Shown piece after piece: positions 8,708 to 16,680 of a stretch of 64,000 nt of DNA. Source of the DNA: Flavobacteriaceae bacterium (GTDB lineage Bacteria; Bacteroidota; Bacteroidia; Flavobacteriales; Flavobacteriaceae); contig JALWTD010000014.1 in the NCBI GenBank assembly GCA_027082925.1, positions 72,393 through 136,392 on the forward strand, written 5' to 3'. The first letter of the stretch is position 1. Each line of letters starts with the position of its first letter. A program made the translations under genes and the position numbers. The notes below the pieces were generated by a model. It was not told the DNA's origin and ran no database searches. It worked only from the letters and a program-made list of their open reading frames with translations.

Positions 8708-10254
8708 TGATTGTTGTTTTTCATAAAAATAATAGTGTCGTAAAAATTACAGATTGTAAAGGACAAGCTATTGCCAATACTTTTGGAAATACAATTCAAA
8801 ATGTCTTGTATAAGCTCAGTGAAAACAACCCTTCGCTTTTCATAGGGTGGTGTCATATTGATTTAGAACATGTATTAGATTTAGATAACTGGAATAAAAT
8901 ATTTAAGCACCGGCTAATAATGGCCTCGTATCATACTTCTAATAAATATTATATAGATAGTAGAATTGGCTATGTTGAAGATACTCCTTTTATCAATGTA
9001 AACAAACAACACCCTTACCCAACTTGGCTCATGTCTTCACACGTTGGAGGTATACACGCATCAACACTTCTCGCCTTTAAAAAACTAAATACGACTAATA
9101 TTAGTTTTGATTTTTTCATAAACACCATAGCTAAAAAAGGTATTTCAAAAGGATTAATTTGTTACTCTCACCCTCAACTGTTAAAAAAGATACCATCAGA
9201 AAGCATAGTTAAAAATCCTAAAATTTCCACAAGAGATTTACTTTGGTTTATCAAATCTAATTATAAATTTAGATGGGTATTATTATTTGTTTTGAATAAT
9301 TTTATTTATCAAGATAAATTATATTTTGCACAATTTTTATCGATAGCACTCAAAAAAAAGATTCATTTCAATTTTTTGCTTGATGAAATTCATCCTAACA
9401 CCATCAAAAGTAACAAATCTATAGATGTGATTATACCTACATTAGGAAGAGAAAAATATTTGTACGACTTCTTAACCGATTTAGCCAATCAAACTCTAAA
9501 GCCAACTAAAATAATTATTGTTGAGCAACACCCTATTGATGGAGAGCGTTCTAAATTAGATTATATAAATGATAAATGGCCTTTTGAAATAGACCATACT
9601 CTTACATACCGTTTAGGTGCTTGTAATGCACGAAATATAGCTTTATCAAAAGTAACGGCTGATTGGGTGTTTTTTGCAGATGATGATATTAGAGTTGAGT
9701 CTTCATTTTTAGAAAAAACTTTTAATTATATTCATACATATAAAGCTGATGCTGTAAGTGTCAGCTGTTTACAGAAAGGTGAGATTGAAAGAAATAAGCA
9801 CGTTTTTCAGTCAACCACTTTCGGTTCAGGGACAAGTATTGTAAACTCAACTTATTTAAAAGGACTCCTTTTTGATATAGCTTATGAATTTGGATATGGA
9901 GAAGATGCTGATTTTGGAATGCAGCTTCGAAATAAAGGAGTTGATATTTTACAATTACCTCAGGTATCTATGCTCCATTTAAAAGCTCCTTCTGGCGGAT
10001 TCAGAGTAAAGCAGAAAAACGAATGGGATAAAGAGATTCCTCAGCCCAAACCATCTCCTACAGTAATGGTCTATAAGCTAAAACATGCAACTAAAGAACA
10101 GTTGAAATTGTATAAAACAACCTTATTTATTAAATACTATAAAAATCAGACGATTGTTAATCCATTCAGTTATATTAGGTTTATGAAAAAATCTTGGTTA
10201 AAAAGCATCTTTTGGGCTACCAAGCTAATCAACAGAAATAAACATGAAGTTTAG
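8707..10254 (+). CDS. Two-part protein: uncharacterised N-terminal domain plus GT2 domain
   Basis: 515 aa with a GTG start overlapping the previous stop by one base. Residues 1 to about 235 match no family I recognise; they contain FIGWCHIDLEHVLD and SSHVGGIHAST stretches and no obvious membrane helix. From about residue 238 a GT-A family 2 glycosyltransferase begins (SIDVIIPTLGREKYLYDF), with CNARNIALSK and the metal-binding DDD in VFFADDDIRVE. The GT2 half is probably catalytic. The N-terminal half could be a second transferase-like domain or an acceptor-binding module; this is open. It overlaps the next GT2 gene by 11 bases. Confidence 0.75.
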   Translation: MIVVFHKNNSVVKITDCKGQAIANTFGNTIQNVLYKLSENNPSLFIGWCHIDLEHVLDLDNWNKIFKHRLIMASYHTSNKYYIDSRIGYVEDTPFINVNKQHPYPTWLMSSHVGGIHASTLLAFKKLNTTNISFDFFINTIAKKGISKGLICYSHPQLLKKIPSESIVKNPKISTRDLLWFIKSNYKFRWVLLFVLNNFIYQDKLYFAQFLSIALKKKIHFNFLLDEIHPNTIKSNKSIDVIIPTLGREKYLYDFLTDLANQTLKPTKIIIVEQHPIDGERSKLDYINDKWPFEIDHTLTYRLGACNARNIALSKVTADWVFFADDDIRVESSFLEKTFNYIHTYKADAVSVSCLQKGEIERNKHVFQSTTFGSGTSIVNSTYLKGLLFDIAYEFGYGEDADFGMQLRNKGVDILQLPQVSMLHLKAPSGGFRVKQKNEWDKEIPQPKPSPTVMVYKLKHATKEQLKLYKTTLFIKYYKNQTIVNPFSYIRFMKKSWLKSIFWATKLINRNKHEV

Positions 10255-11236
10255 TCTTATTGTATGTACATATCAACGACCAAATGCTGTTGTAAGCCTT
10301 TTAAAATCGGTACAACAACAAACGCTATACCCCAACGAAATAATAATTGTTGATGGTTCTACTGATACAAAGACTACCAAAATTCTATCAAATCATTCTT
10401 TTGAAAAAGTATGTTACTATAAAGTAGATGAAAAAAATAGAGGACTTACCAAACAACGAAATTTTGGAATTTCTAAAATAGCTTCTGATACCAATATTGT
10501 TTGTTTTTTAGACGATGACACATTGCTAGATAAAGCCTATTTTAAAGAGTTAATACAAACGTACAAAAAAACAGATGCGATAGCTGTTGGAGGTTTTATC
10601 ACCAATGAAGTCACTTGGAAACCATTACAGGGTAGTATAAAATACGATGAATTTGAAATGGATGGCTTTGTACGAAAAATGGGACAACGAAACGCTATTC
10701 GAAAAAGCTTTCATTTACTAAGCGATAAACCTCCCGGTGTTATGCCTGAATTTTCAAATGGTTTTTCTGTTAGTTTTTTACCTCCAACAGGCAAATATTA
10801 CGAAGTAGAGTATTTTATGGGAGGAGTGGCTTCATACAAAAAAGAGGTCTTTAGCGCTGTGCGTTTTAACACCTATTTTGAGGGATACGGACTGTATGAA
10901 GATCTAGATTTTTGTCTTAGAGTTTCACGATTAGGGAAATTGTATGTCAATACAAATGCAAAAGTTGAACATCACCATCATGAAGACGGTAGGCCTAATA
11001 AGTTTATGTATGGGAAAATGGTTGTTAGAAATGGCTGGTATGTTTGGCGAGTAAAATATCACAAACCTACTTTTAAAAATCGTTTAAAATGGAATTTTAC
11101 AGTATTTTTACTCACATTATTGCGATTATCAAACGTACTAACTTCGAATAAAAGAAAAGAAGCCTTCACAGAAACAGTAGGAAGATGTTATGGATGGTTC
11201 AGTTTGGTTTTCAATAAACCTAAAATTAACATATGA
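10244..11236 (+). CDS. Glycosyltransferase family 2 (GT-A)
   Basis: 330 aa. It starts with FSLIVCTYQRPNAVVSLL and IIIVDGSTD, the nucleotide-binding start of GT2 enzymes, followed by GLTKQRNFGI and the DxD-type metal site FLDDDTLLD. GYGLYEDLDFCLRVSRLG carries the ED acceptor-side motif seen in many GT2 proteins, and a His cluster (VEHHHHEDG) lies after it. It overlaps its upstream neighbour by 11 bases and the next gene by 4, so it is part of the same operon. The transferred sugar is unknown. Confidence 0.87.
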   Translation: MKFSLIVCTYQRPNAVVSLLKSVQQQTLYPNEIIIVDGSTDTKTTKILSNHSFEKVCYYKVDEKNRGLTKQRNFGISKIASDTNIVCFLDDDTLLDKAYFKELIQTYKKTDAIAVGGFITNEVTWKPLQGSIKYDEFEMDGFVRKMGQRNAIRKSFHLLSDKPPGVMPEFSNGFSVSFLPPTGKYYEVEYFMGGVASYKKEVFSAVRFNTYFEGYGLYEDLDFCLRVSRLGKLYVNTNAKVEHHHHEDGRPNKFMYGKMVVRNGWYVWRVKYHKPTFKNRLKWNFTVFLLTLLRLSNVLTSNKRKEAFTETVGRCYGWFSLVFNKPKINI

Positions 11237-12519
11237 AATTTGCAATAATTACACATGCAGAACATAAAATAAAAGGGAAAGATATTTTTGCCTACGAACC
11301 TTATGTTCGTGAAATGAACTTGTGGATAAAGTATGTAGATGAAGTTCGTATTGTAGCACCTGTTTCAGCAGAGAAAATTACTTCAATAGACTGTAAGTAC
11401 CAACTACGGCATAGCAAAACACAGCGCCATTTTACACTTGATACAAAATCTCATGATTTAGAGAAAAAGAAACAGATTCCCAATCAAGTTGGGAATGACA
11501 AAATTGAATTAATACCTATTTCTTCATTTGATATTACTTCATTAAAAAATGGAATTACAGCAATTTTAAAAATTCCAAAAATTTTAGTTGTTATATATAA
11601 AACAATGAGATGGGCGTCACATATTCATTTAAGATGTCCTGGAAACATAGGCCTCTTAGGAAGTATTGTTCAAATTGCATTCCCTTCAAAACCTAAAACA
11701 ATTAAATATGCAGGTAATTGGGATCCTAAAAGCAAACAACCTTTGAGTTATAAATTACAAAAATGGATTTTAAGCAAACCTTTTTTAACCAGAAACGCTA
11801 AAGTATTAGTGTATGGCGAATGGCCTAACCAATCGGCTAATATTATACCGTTTTTTACAGCGAGTTATTCAGAAACCGAACTTCATTCTCAACTTGACCA
11901 AGAATCTCATGATTTAGAAAAAAAGAAACCTATTTTCAATCAAGTTGGAAATGACAATAAGATAAACTTTCTATTTGTAGGAGGTCTTACTTCTGGCAAA
12001 CAACCTTTACTAAGTGTTCAATCAGTTCACAAGCTAAAAGAAAAGGGGTACAACGTGCAACTAGATATCTATGGCGATGGCATTGAACGAGCTACTTTAG
12101 AAAATTATATTCAAACACATTCTTTAAAAAAGGAAGTAATTCTCCATGGAAACACTTCAAAAGAAATAGTAAAAGAAGCATATAAAAAAGCTCATTTTTT
12201 AGTATTCATTTCCAAATCAGAAGGTTGGCCAAAAGTAGTTGCTGAAGCAATGTTTTGGGCTTGTTTACCAATTTCAAGTCATGTATCTTGCATTCCAAAC
12301 ATGTTAGACAACGGTAAAAGAGGTACACTTGTAACAGCAATGGTTAACGATATTGTATCTGCTATTGAAAGTTATATAAAAAATGAAGAAAAATATAAAA
12401 AGCATGTAAAAGAAGCTATAAATTGGTCAAGACAATATACGTTAGAGAAATTTGATAACGAAATTGGAAAATTATTATATACAGATAATATCATTCCTGA
12501 CAAACAGATTTCAAATTAG
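11233..12519 (+). CDS. Glycosyltransferase family 4 containing two repeat-derived in-frame insertions
   Basis: 428 aa GT-B protein: LDIYGDGIERATLENYI, LHGNTSKEIVKEAYKKA and EX7E in SEGWPKVVAEAM identify GT4. Unusually, a near-identical 17-residue peptide occurs twice (residues 73-89 and 225-241; SHDLEKKK then one variable residue, I, one variable residue, NQVGND). The DNA for each belongs to the palindromic repeat family that flanks the nuclease gene just downstream. The first insertion falls between N-domain strands (VRIVAPVS and KIELIPIS), the second in the linker before the C-domain strand INFLFVGG, both likely surface loops. The ORF remains open and the core motifs are intact, so the protein is probably active. 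Confidence 0.85.
   Translation: MKFAIITHAEHKIKGKDIFAYEPYVREMNLWIKYVDEVRIVAPVSAEKITSIDCKYQLRHSKTQRHFTLDTKSHDLEKKKQIPNQVGNDKIELIPISSFDITSLKNGITAILKIPKILVVIYKTMRWASHIHLRCPGNIGLLGSIVQIAFPSKPKTIKYAGNWDPKSKQPLSYKLQKWILSKPFLTRNAKVLVYGEWPNQSANIIPFFTASYSETELHSQLDQESHDLEKKKPIFNQVGNDNKINFLFVGGLTSGKQPLLSVQSVHKLKEKGYNVQLDIYGDGIERATLENYIQTHSLKKEVILHGNTSKEIVKEAYKKAHFLVFISKSEGWPKVVAEAMFWACLPISSHVSCIPNMLDNGKRGTLVTAMVNDIVSAIESYIKNEEKYKKHVKEAINWSRQYTLEKFDNEIGKLLYTDNIIPDKQISN
11421..11499 (+). repeat. In-frame palindromic repeat insertion 1 inside a GT4 gene
   Basis: This stretch aligns with the intergenic copy at about 13074-13141: cagcg-catt...cttga...atctcatga, then gaaacagat and a palindrome. The clear hairpin is 11476-11496: ATTCCCAA, loop TCAAG, TTGGGAAT, followed by GAC as in intergenic copies. 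The upstream palindrome is degenerate. The segment is longer by about 8 bases between the two palindromes than the intergenic copy, which puts the second palindrome in a frame without a stop codon. Confidence 0.82.
11868..11955 (+). repeat. In-frame palindromic repeat insertion 2 inside the same GT4 gene
   Basis: It has the same order as insertion 1: a degenerate CTTGA-loop palindrome (about 11885-11905), then atctcatgatttaga, an A-rich spacer, then a TCAAG-loop hairpin at 11932-11952 (ATTTTCAA / TTGGAAAT, one G-T wobble) and GAC. It encodes HSQLDQESHDLEKKK and the following NQVGND. Confidence 0.8.
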
Positions 12520-12560
12520 TTCTAAAGTACTAAAACGTCATTATGTAAGTAGTTCAACAG

Positions 12561-12690
12561 CATCATTCCCAGCTTGACTGGGGAAATCGGTTTAACATGA
12601 TGAAGCAGAGCGTCATTCCCAGCTTGACTGAGGAAATCGGTTTAGCATGATGAAGCAGAGCGTCATTCCCAGCTTGACTGGGAATCTTTA
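12561..12690. repeat. Left palindromic repeat array: two 50-bp units plus a terminal palindrome
   Basis: Units at 12561-12610 and 12611-12660 are direct 50-bp repeats differing at four positions. Each begins with a TCATTCCCAG-CTTGA-CTG palindrome and ends in atgatgaagcagag. A third copy of the palindrome, at 12665-12685 (ATTCCCAG, CTTGA loop, CTGGGAAT), is perfect. The bases 12520-12560 contain only degenerate traces (aacgtcatt, agttcaacag). The nuclease gene begins 16 bases after the array. Confidence 0.92.
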
Positions 12691-12705
12691 AAATATAAAA
12701 ATGCT

Positions 12706-12996
12706 ATGAAAGAAAGTTTTGTTTACATGCTTAGCAATAAAAATAGAACCGTTTTATACATTGGCATAACTTCTAACTTACTTAGAAGAATTGAAGAACA
12801 TAAAAATGGTATTGGCTCTATATTTACAAAAAAGTACAATGTTAATGAATTATTATATTTTGAAGTGTTTAATGATATAAACCAAGCGATAAAAAGGGAA
12901 AAACAATTAAAAAAATGGAATAAGGATTGGAAATGGAGTCTAATTAAAGAAAATAATCCATATTTGGTAGATTTGTACGAAAGTTTGAGAAATTGA
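12706..12996 (+). CDS. GIY-YIG single-domain endonuclease (YhbQ/UPF0213-type)
   Basis: 96 aa. The GIY-YIG half-motifs appear as FVYMLSN (VYM in place of GIY, residues 5-11) and LYIGITSNLLRRIEEH, which includes the conserved Arg; the catalytic Glu is probably in YFEVF, and AIKREKQLKKW is the usual C-terminal helix of the subfamily. Proteins of this class are small nucleases of mostly unknown function, some cutting branched DNA. The gene is alone between two palindromic repeat arrays and interrupts an otherwise tightly packed glycan operon, so it looks like an insertion unrelated to polysaccharide synthesis. A role in moving or maintaining the repeats is inference. Confidence 0.88.
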   Translation: MKESFVYMLSNKNRTVLYIGITSNLLRRIEEHKNGIGSIFTKKYNVNELLYFEVFNDINQAIKREKQLKKWNKDWKWSLIKENNPYLVDLYESLRN

Positions 12997-13000
12997 AGAA

Positions 13001-13180
13001 CAGATACCGAATCAAGTGCGGTATGACGAAGTAGAACATCATTCGCATCTTAACTGAGAAAAACTGACTTAACAGCGTCATTTCCAGCTTGACTTGGAAT
13101 CTCATGAAAAGGAAACAGATACCGCATCAAGTGCGGTATGATAAAGCAGAGCGTCATTCCCAGCTTGACTGGGAATCTTA
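13001..13180. repeat. Right palindromic repeat array with alternating orientation
   Basis: Hairpins are at 13004-13024 (ATACCGAA/TGCGGTAT, TCAAG loop, one mismatch), a degenerate copy near 13039-13061, then 13080-13100 (CTTGA loop, imperfect), 13119-13139 (ATACCGCA/TGCGGTAT, TCAAG loop, perfect) and 13156-13176 (ATTCCCAG/CTGGGAAT, CTTGA loop, perfect). TCAAG and CTTGA are reverse complements, so units alternate in orientation, unlike the left array. Two stem sequences (TTCCC and TACCG types) are both compensated. Confidence 0.9.
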
Positions 13181-13231
13181 TGAAATAAAGATAATAATTA
13201 AATATAACAAATATCATAGGTAGAGCATAAA

Positions 13232-14314
13232 GTGGATAAAAATAAAAATGTTATACAAATTATAGATTCTCTCCATGCCGGTGGAGCTGAGATGATGGCG
13301 GTTAATATCGCCAATGCACTTTCAAGTACTGGTATTACATCCCATTTATGTACAACACGTTTAGAAGGTGGTTTAAAACTCAAATTAAATGATGCTGTTG
13401 GATACCTATTTTTAAATAAAAAACACACTTTTGATATTAGAGCTTTAAAACAGCTTTTACGCTATATAAATACAAATAAAATCACGATTATCCACGCACA
13501 TTCATCATCTTATTTTATAGCCATACTTGCAAAATTTCTGAAGCCTTCTCTTAAAATTATTTGGCATGACCATTATGGGAAAAGTAACGATTTAAAAAAT
13601 AGAAAATACCAAAGTCTTAACATAGCATCTTCTTTTTTTAGTCATATTATTTCTGTAAATAAACTATTAGCAAACTGGGCTGAAACTCACTTACGAACAA
13701 AAAAAATCAGCTATCTGCCAAATTTTGCCATATCAAATATAAATCTCAAGAAGACAGTCTTAAAAGGAGCTCCTAATCACAGAATTGTATGCCTAGCTAA
13801 TTTTAGACCTCAAAAAGATCATTTAACGCTTCTAAAAGCTTTTAAAAACGTAATAAAACACCATCCAAAATGGAGTTTACACTTAGTAGGAGAAGTTATT
13901 GAAAGTGATTATTCTAAGCGCATAAGTAACTATATTAAAGAAAATCAGTTAGAAAAACACGTGTTTGTATACGGAAGTTGTCCGGACATAGGAAATGTTC
14001 TTAGTCTAGCTTCCATAGGTGTGCTGTCGTCAAAATCTGAGGGACTTCCTGTATCTTTATTAGAATACGGACTTGCAAAACTACCTGTTGTCATAACTCA
14101 AGTGGGTGAGTGTGCTAGTGTATTAAATAATGGCGAAAACGGAATATTAGTTCCTCCTGAAGATTCAGAAAAATTTGAAAATGCATTAAAAGAACTTATT
14201 AATTCTAAAGAACTACAACAACAATTTTCTGTAAATTTGAACCAAACCGTACGGGAAAAATATTCGAAAGATTCTTTTATAACCCAACTTTTAAAAATTT
14301 ACGAACTTGAGTAA
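13232..14314 (+). CDS. Glycosyltransferase family 4 (GT-B)
   Basis: 360 aa. IQIIDSLHAGGAEMMAVNIA (about residues 8-27) is the GT4 N-terminal loop, with LANFRPQKDH, LVGEVIESDY and EX7E in SEGLPVSLLE downstream. The start is GTG at 13232; no earlier in-frame start exists near the family's conserved first strand, and a later Met would remove that strand. It is the first gene after the repeat/nuclease insertion, so it may depend on read-through across the hairpins or on its own promoter. It overlaps the polymerase gene by 8 bases. Confidence 0.86.
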   Translation: MDKNKNVIQIIDSLHAGGAEMMAVNIANALSSTGITSHLCTTRLEGGLKLKLNDAVGYLFLNKKHTFDIRALKQLLRYINTNKITIIHAHSSSYFIAILAKFLKPSLKIIWHDHYGKSNDLKNRKYQSLNIASSFFSHIISVNKLLANWAETHLRTKKISYLPNFAISNINLKKTVLKGAPNHRIVCLANFRPQKDHLTLLKAFKNVIKHHPKWSLHLVGEVIESDYSKRISNYIKENQLEKHVFVYGSCPDIGNVLSLASIGVLSSKSEGLPVSLLEYGLAKLPVVITQVGECASVLNNGENGILVPPEDSEKFENALKELINSKELQQQFSVNLNQTVREKYSKDSFITQLLKIYELE

Positions 14315-15662
14315 CCAAAAATTTAAACGACTTATTTTAGCTGTATCGCATCTAGTTCTTGGAGTTTTACTATTTGTAAATCTCATTGGAAAGGTATATT
14401 CATCACTGGTTGTTGTTTTTGGAATTTTATTTATCATTCGTTCTAAAAATAGAAATAACGAAGTTATCTATTGGAGTGCTTATATTGTTGGTTTGGAAGT
14501 ATTACTCAGGATGTCGGGAGGAATGTTTTTTTACGAGTTACCAAAATATGCGACGCTCCTTTTTTTAATTATAGGCCTTATTGTAGAAAAACGCCCTCAT
14601 CATATTTCTATAAGTTATGTCTTGTACATCTTGTTATTACTCATAGGGATTGCCTTTGTCAATATACCTTTTAATGAATCTATCCGAAAAGCCATTGCAT
14701 TTAACCTAAGTGGTCCGGTACTTTTAGGAGTATCAGCAATTTACTTTTACAAACGTAAATTACACGTTTCGGAGGTACTAAATATGCTATTTTATATGGG
14801 GCTTCCTATTATTTCTATGCTTAGCTATTTGTATTTTAAAACTCCTGATGTTAAAAAAATATTTTTCGGAGGGGTTTCCAATTTTGCAGCTTCAGGAGGC
14901 TACGGGCCCAACCAAGTAGCAACTTTACTTGGAGTAGGTGTTTTTATTTTTGCCGTACATATTTTTTATAAACAGCGTTTCTTTTATATCCTTACTGCAG
15001 ATGTGTTTATATTTATGTACCTTATTTTTAGAGGGTTAATTACCTTTTCGAGAGGAGGAATGATTACTGCTTTTGCAGCTGTCGCCATTTTTACGTTCCA
15101 TTTTGTTATTTCAAAAAAGGACAAGCTAAAAGATATTATTAAATATACTGGTATGATTGCCATTTCGGGTATTGCACTATGGTTATATACTTCAGATGTT
15201 ACCGGAGGAATGTTAATAAATAGATATACCAATAAAAATGCAGCTGGAAAAATCAAAAAAGATGTAAGTGCCGGTAGGGTAGACTTATTTAAAACGGAAC
15301 TGGAAGTGTTTTTTAATAACCCGTTTTTTGGCATTGGTGTTGGGGGTGGTAAATATTACAGAAAGGAAAAACTTGACATAGAGGCAGCCTCTCACAATGA
15401 AATGAGTAGACTGCTTGGAGAACATGGCATGATTGGAATTATTATTTTGCTTATTTTACTTACAATACCTATCCTACACTTTACAACGCAACCGTATCTA
15501 GCCAGAGCTTTTATCGGTGCTTTTTTCGTGTTTTGGTTTTTAACTATTAATCACTCTGCAATGCGAATTGCTTTTCCGGGGTTTATTTACGGATTAAGTG
15601 TAGTAAGTATTTATTTTGACAGCAAAGAAGAACAACGCGTAAAAGAACCTTTAAATAGCTAA
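14307..15662 (+). CDS. O-antigen polymerase/ligase-like membrane protein (Wzy/WaaL type)
   Basis: 451 aa with about eleven hydrophobic segments. The stretch LITFSRGGMITAFAAVAIF (about residues 238-256) is the typical Wzy_C/O-antigen ligase signature, and a periplasmic loop with GRVDLFKTELEVFFNNPFFG then GVGGGKY and HNEMSRLLGEHG follows. Such proteins polymerise repeat units or ligate the finished chain on the periplasmic face. Polymerase is more likely because the gene is inside a cluster with an initiating transferase, but sequence alone does not separate the two. The TTG start at 14307 lies inside the upstream GT gene. Confidence 0.82.
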   Translation: MSNQKFKRLILAVSHLVLGVLLFVNLIGKVYSSLVVVFGILFIIRSKNRNNEVIYWSAYIVGLEVLLRMSGGMFFYELPKYATLLFLIIGLIVEKRPHHISISYVLYILLLLIGIAFVNIPFNESIRKAIAFNLSGPVLLGVSAIYFYKRKLHVSEVLNMLFYMGLPIISMLSYLYFKTPDVKKIFFGGVSNFAASGGYGPNQVATLLGVGVFIFAVHIFYKQRFFYILTADVFIFMYLIFRGLITFSRGGMITAFAAVAIFTFHFVISKKDKLKDIIKYTGMIAISGIALWLYTSDVTGGMLINRYTNKNAAGKIKKDVSAGRVDLFKTELEVFFNNPFFGIGVGGGKYYRKEKLDIEAASHNEMSRLLGEHGMIGIIILLILLTIPILHFTTQPYLARAFIGAFFVFWFLTINHSAMRIAFPGFIYGLSVVSIYFDSKEEQRVKEPLNS

Positions 15663-16678
15663 TGAAAAACATTCTTTACATAGGAAATAATCTTTCTCAA
15701 AAGTCAAAATATCATTCAACAATGGCTTCATTGAGCACCATGCTTACTAACGAAGGTTTTAATGTAAAGTGTATTTCAGACAAAAAAAACAAGTTTTTTA
15801 GATTACTAGATATGTGCTTAGCAGTTCTAAAGTATAGAAAAACAACTCATTGGGTACTCATTGACACGTTTAGCACAAGTAATTTCTATTACGCACTTAT
15901 TATTTCCCAAATGGCAAGGCTGTTTTCGATACCATACATTCCTATTTTGCATGGAGGTAATTTACCTAATAGACTTGCTAAGAATCCATTTTTATCAAAG
16001 CTGATTTTTAAAAATGCTTCTATAAATGTTTCCCCTTCAATCTACTTGTTAGAAGAATTTGAAAAAAGAAATTTTGAAGTAACACACATCCCCAATATAA
16101 TAGCTATTCGCGATTACTCTTTTAAGCCTAGAAAAACAATCCGCCCAAATTTATTGTGGGTAAGAGCTTTAGACAATACATATAATCCACAAATGGCAAT
16201 TAAGGTATTGGCACTTTTAAAAAGAGATATTCCAACCTGTACGTTGTGTATGGTTGGCCCAGATAAAAGCAATTTATTACCTGAACTTAAAAAATTAGCA
16301 TCCGATTTAAATGTAAGCGAAAGTATTACATTTACAGGTGTTTTACCTAAAGAAGAATGGCATGAGTTATCGGAGAATTACGATTTATTCATAAACACAA
16401 CAACGGTTGATAATATACCTGTAAGCATCATTGAAGCCATGGCTCTAGGAATACCTATTATATCGACTAATGTGGGAGGAATACCTTATCTTATATCTCA
16501 TGGCAAAGATGGTATTTTGGTACCTTCTAATCATGTTGAGGCTATGGTATTAGAAATAAAAAAGCTCTTAGACAATCATTTATTTGCTTCAAAAATAGCA
16601 CAAAAAGCGAGAGAAAAAGTAAATACCTATGACAGCTCTTTTACAAAGGCAAAATGGCTAAAATTATTAACAAAATAA
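15662..16678 (+). CDS. Glycosyltransferase family 4 (GT-B)
   Basis: 338 aa. The N-terminal MKNILYIGNNLSQKSKYHST and the C-terminal core (LCMVGPDKS, ITFTGVLPKEEWHEL, VSIIEAMALGIPIISTNVGG) fit GT4. The first acidic residue of the EX7E motif appears to be Asp (VDNIPVSIIE), a mild departure. Its start overlaps the polymerase stop by one base. Donor and acceptor are unknown. Confidence 0.84.
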   Translation: MKNILYIGNNLSQKSKYHSTMASLSTMLTNEGFNVKCISDKKNKFFRLLDMCLAVLKYRKTTHWVLIDTFSTSNFYYALIISQMARLFSIPYIPILHGGNLPNRLAKNPFLSKLIFKNASINVSPSIYLLEEFEKRNFEVTHIPNIIAIRDYSFKPRKTIRPNLLWVRALDNTYNPQMAIKVLALLKRDIPTCTLCMVGPDKSNLLPELKKLASDLNVSESITFTGVLPKEEWHELSENYDLFINTTTVDNIPVSIIEAMALGIPIISTNVGGIPYLISHGKDGILVPSNHVEAMVLEIKKLLDNHLFASKIAQKAREKVNTYDSSFTKAKWLKLLTK

Positions 16679-16680
16679 TA

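Noticed and set aside
11233-12519. Frameshifted or pseudogene interpretation of the repeat-containing GT4
   Set aside because: Both insertions keep the frame and the core GT4 motifs (EX7E, GDG) are intact.
12561-13180. Palindromic repeats as a CRISPR array
   Set aside because: Units differ in length and orientation, stems vary with compensation, and no cas genes are near.
14386-14674. Small + strand ORFs inside the polymerase gene
   Set aside because: They are out-of-frame shadows of a membrane protein gene with all the family motifs.
16654-16680. Upstream ATG start for the CapK-like protein
   Set aside because: It would overlap the preceding GT gene by 25 bases, and the conserved N-terminal start fits ATG 16681 two bases after that stop.
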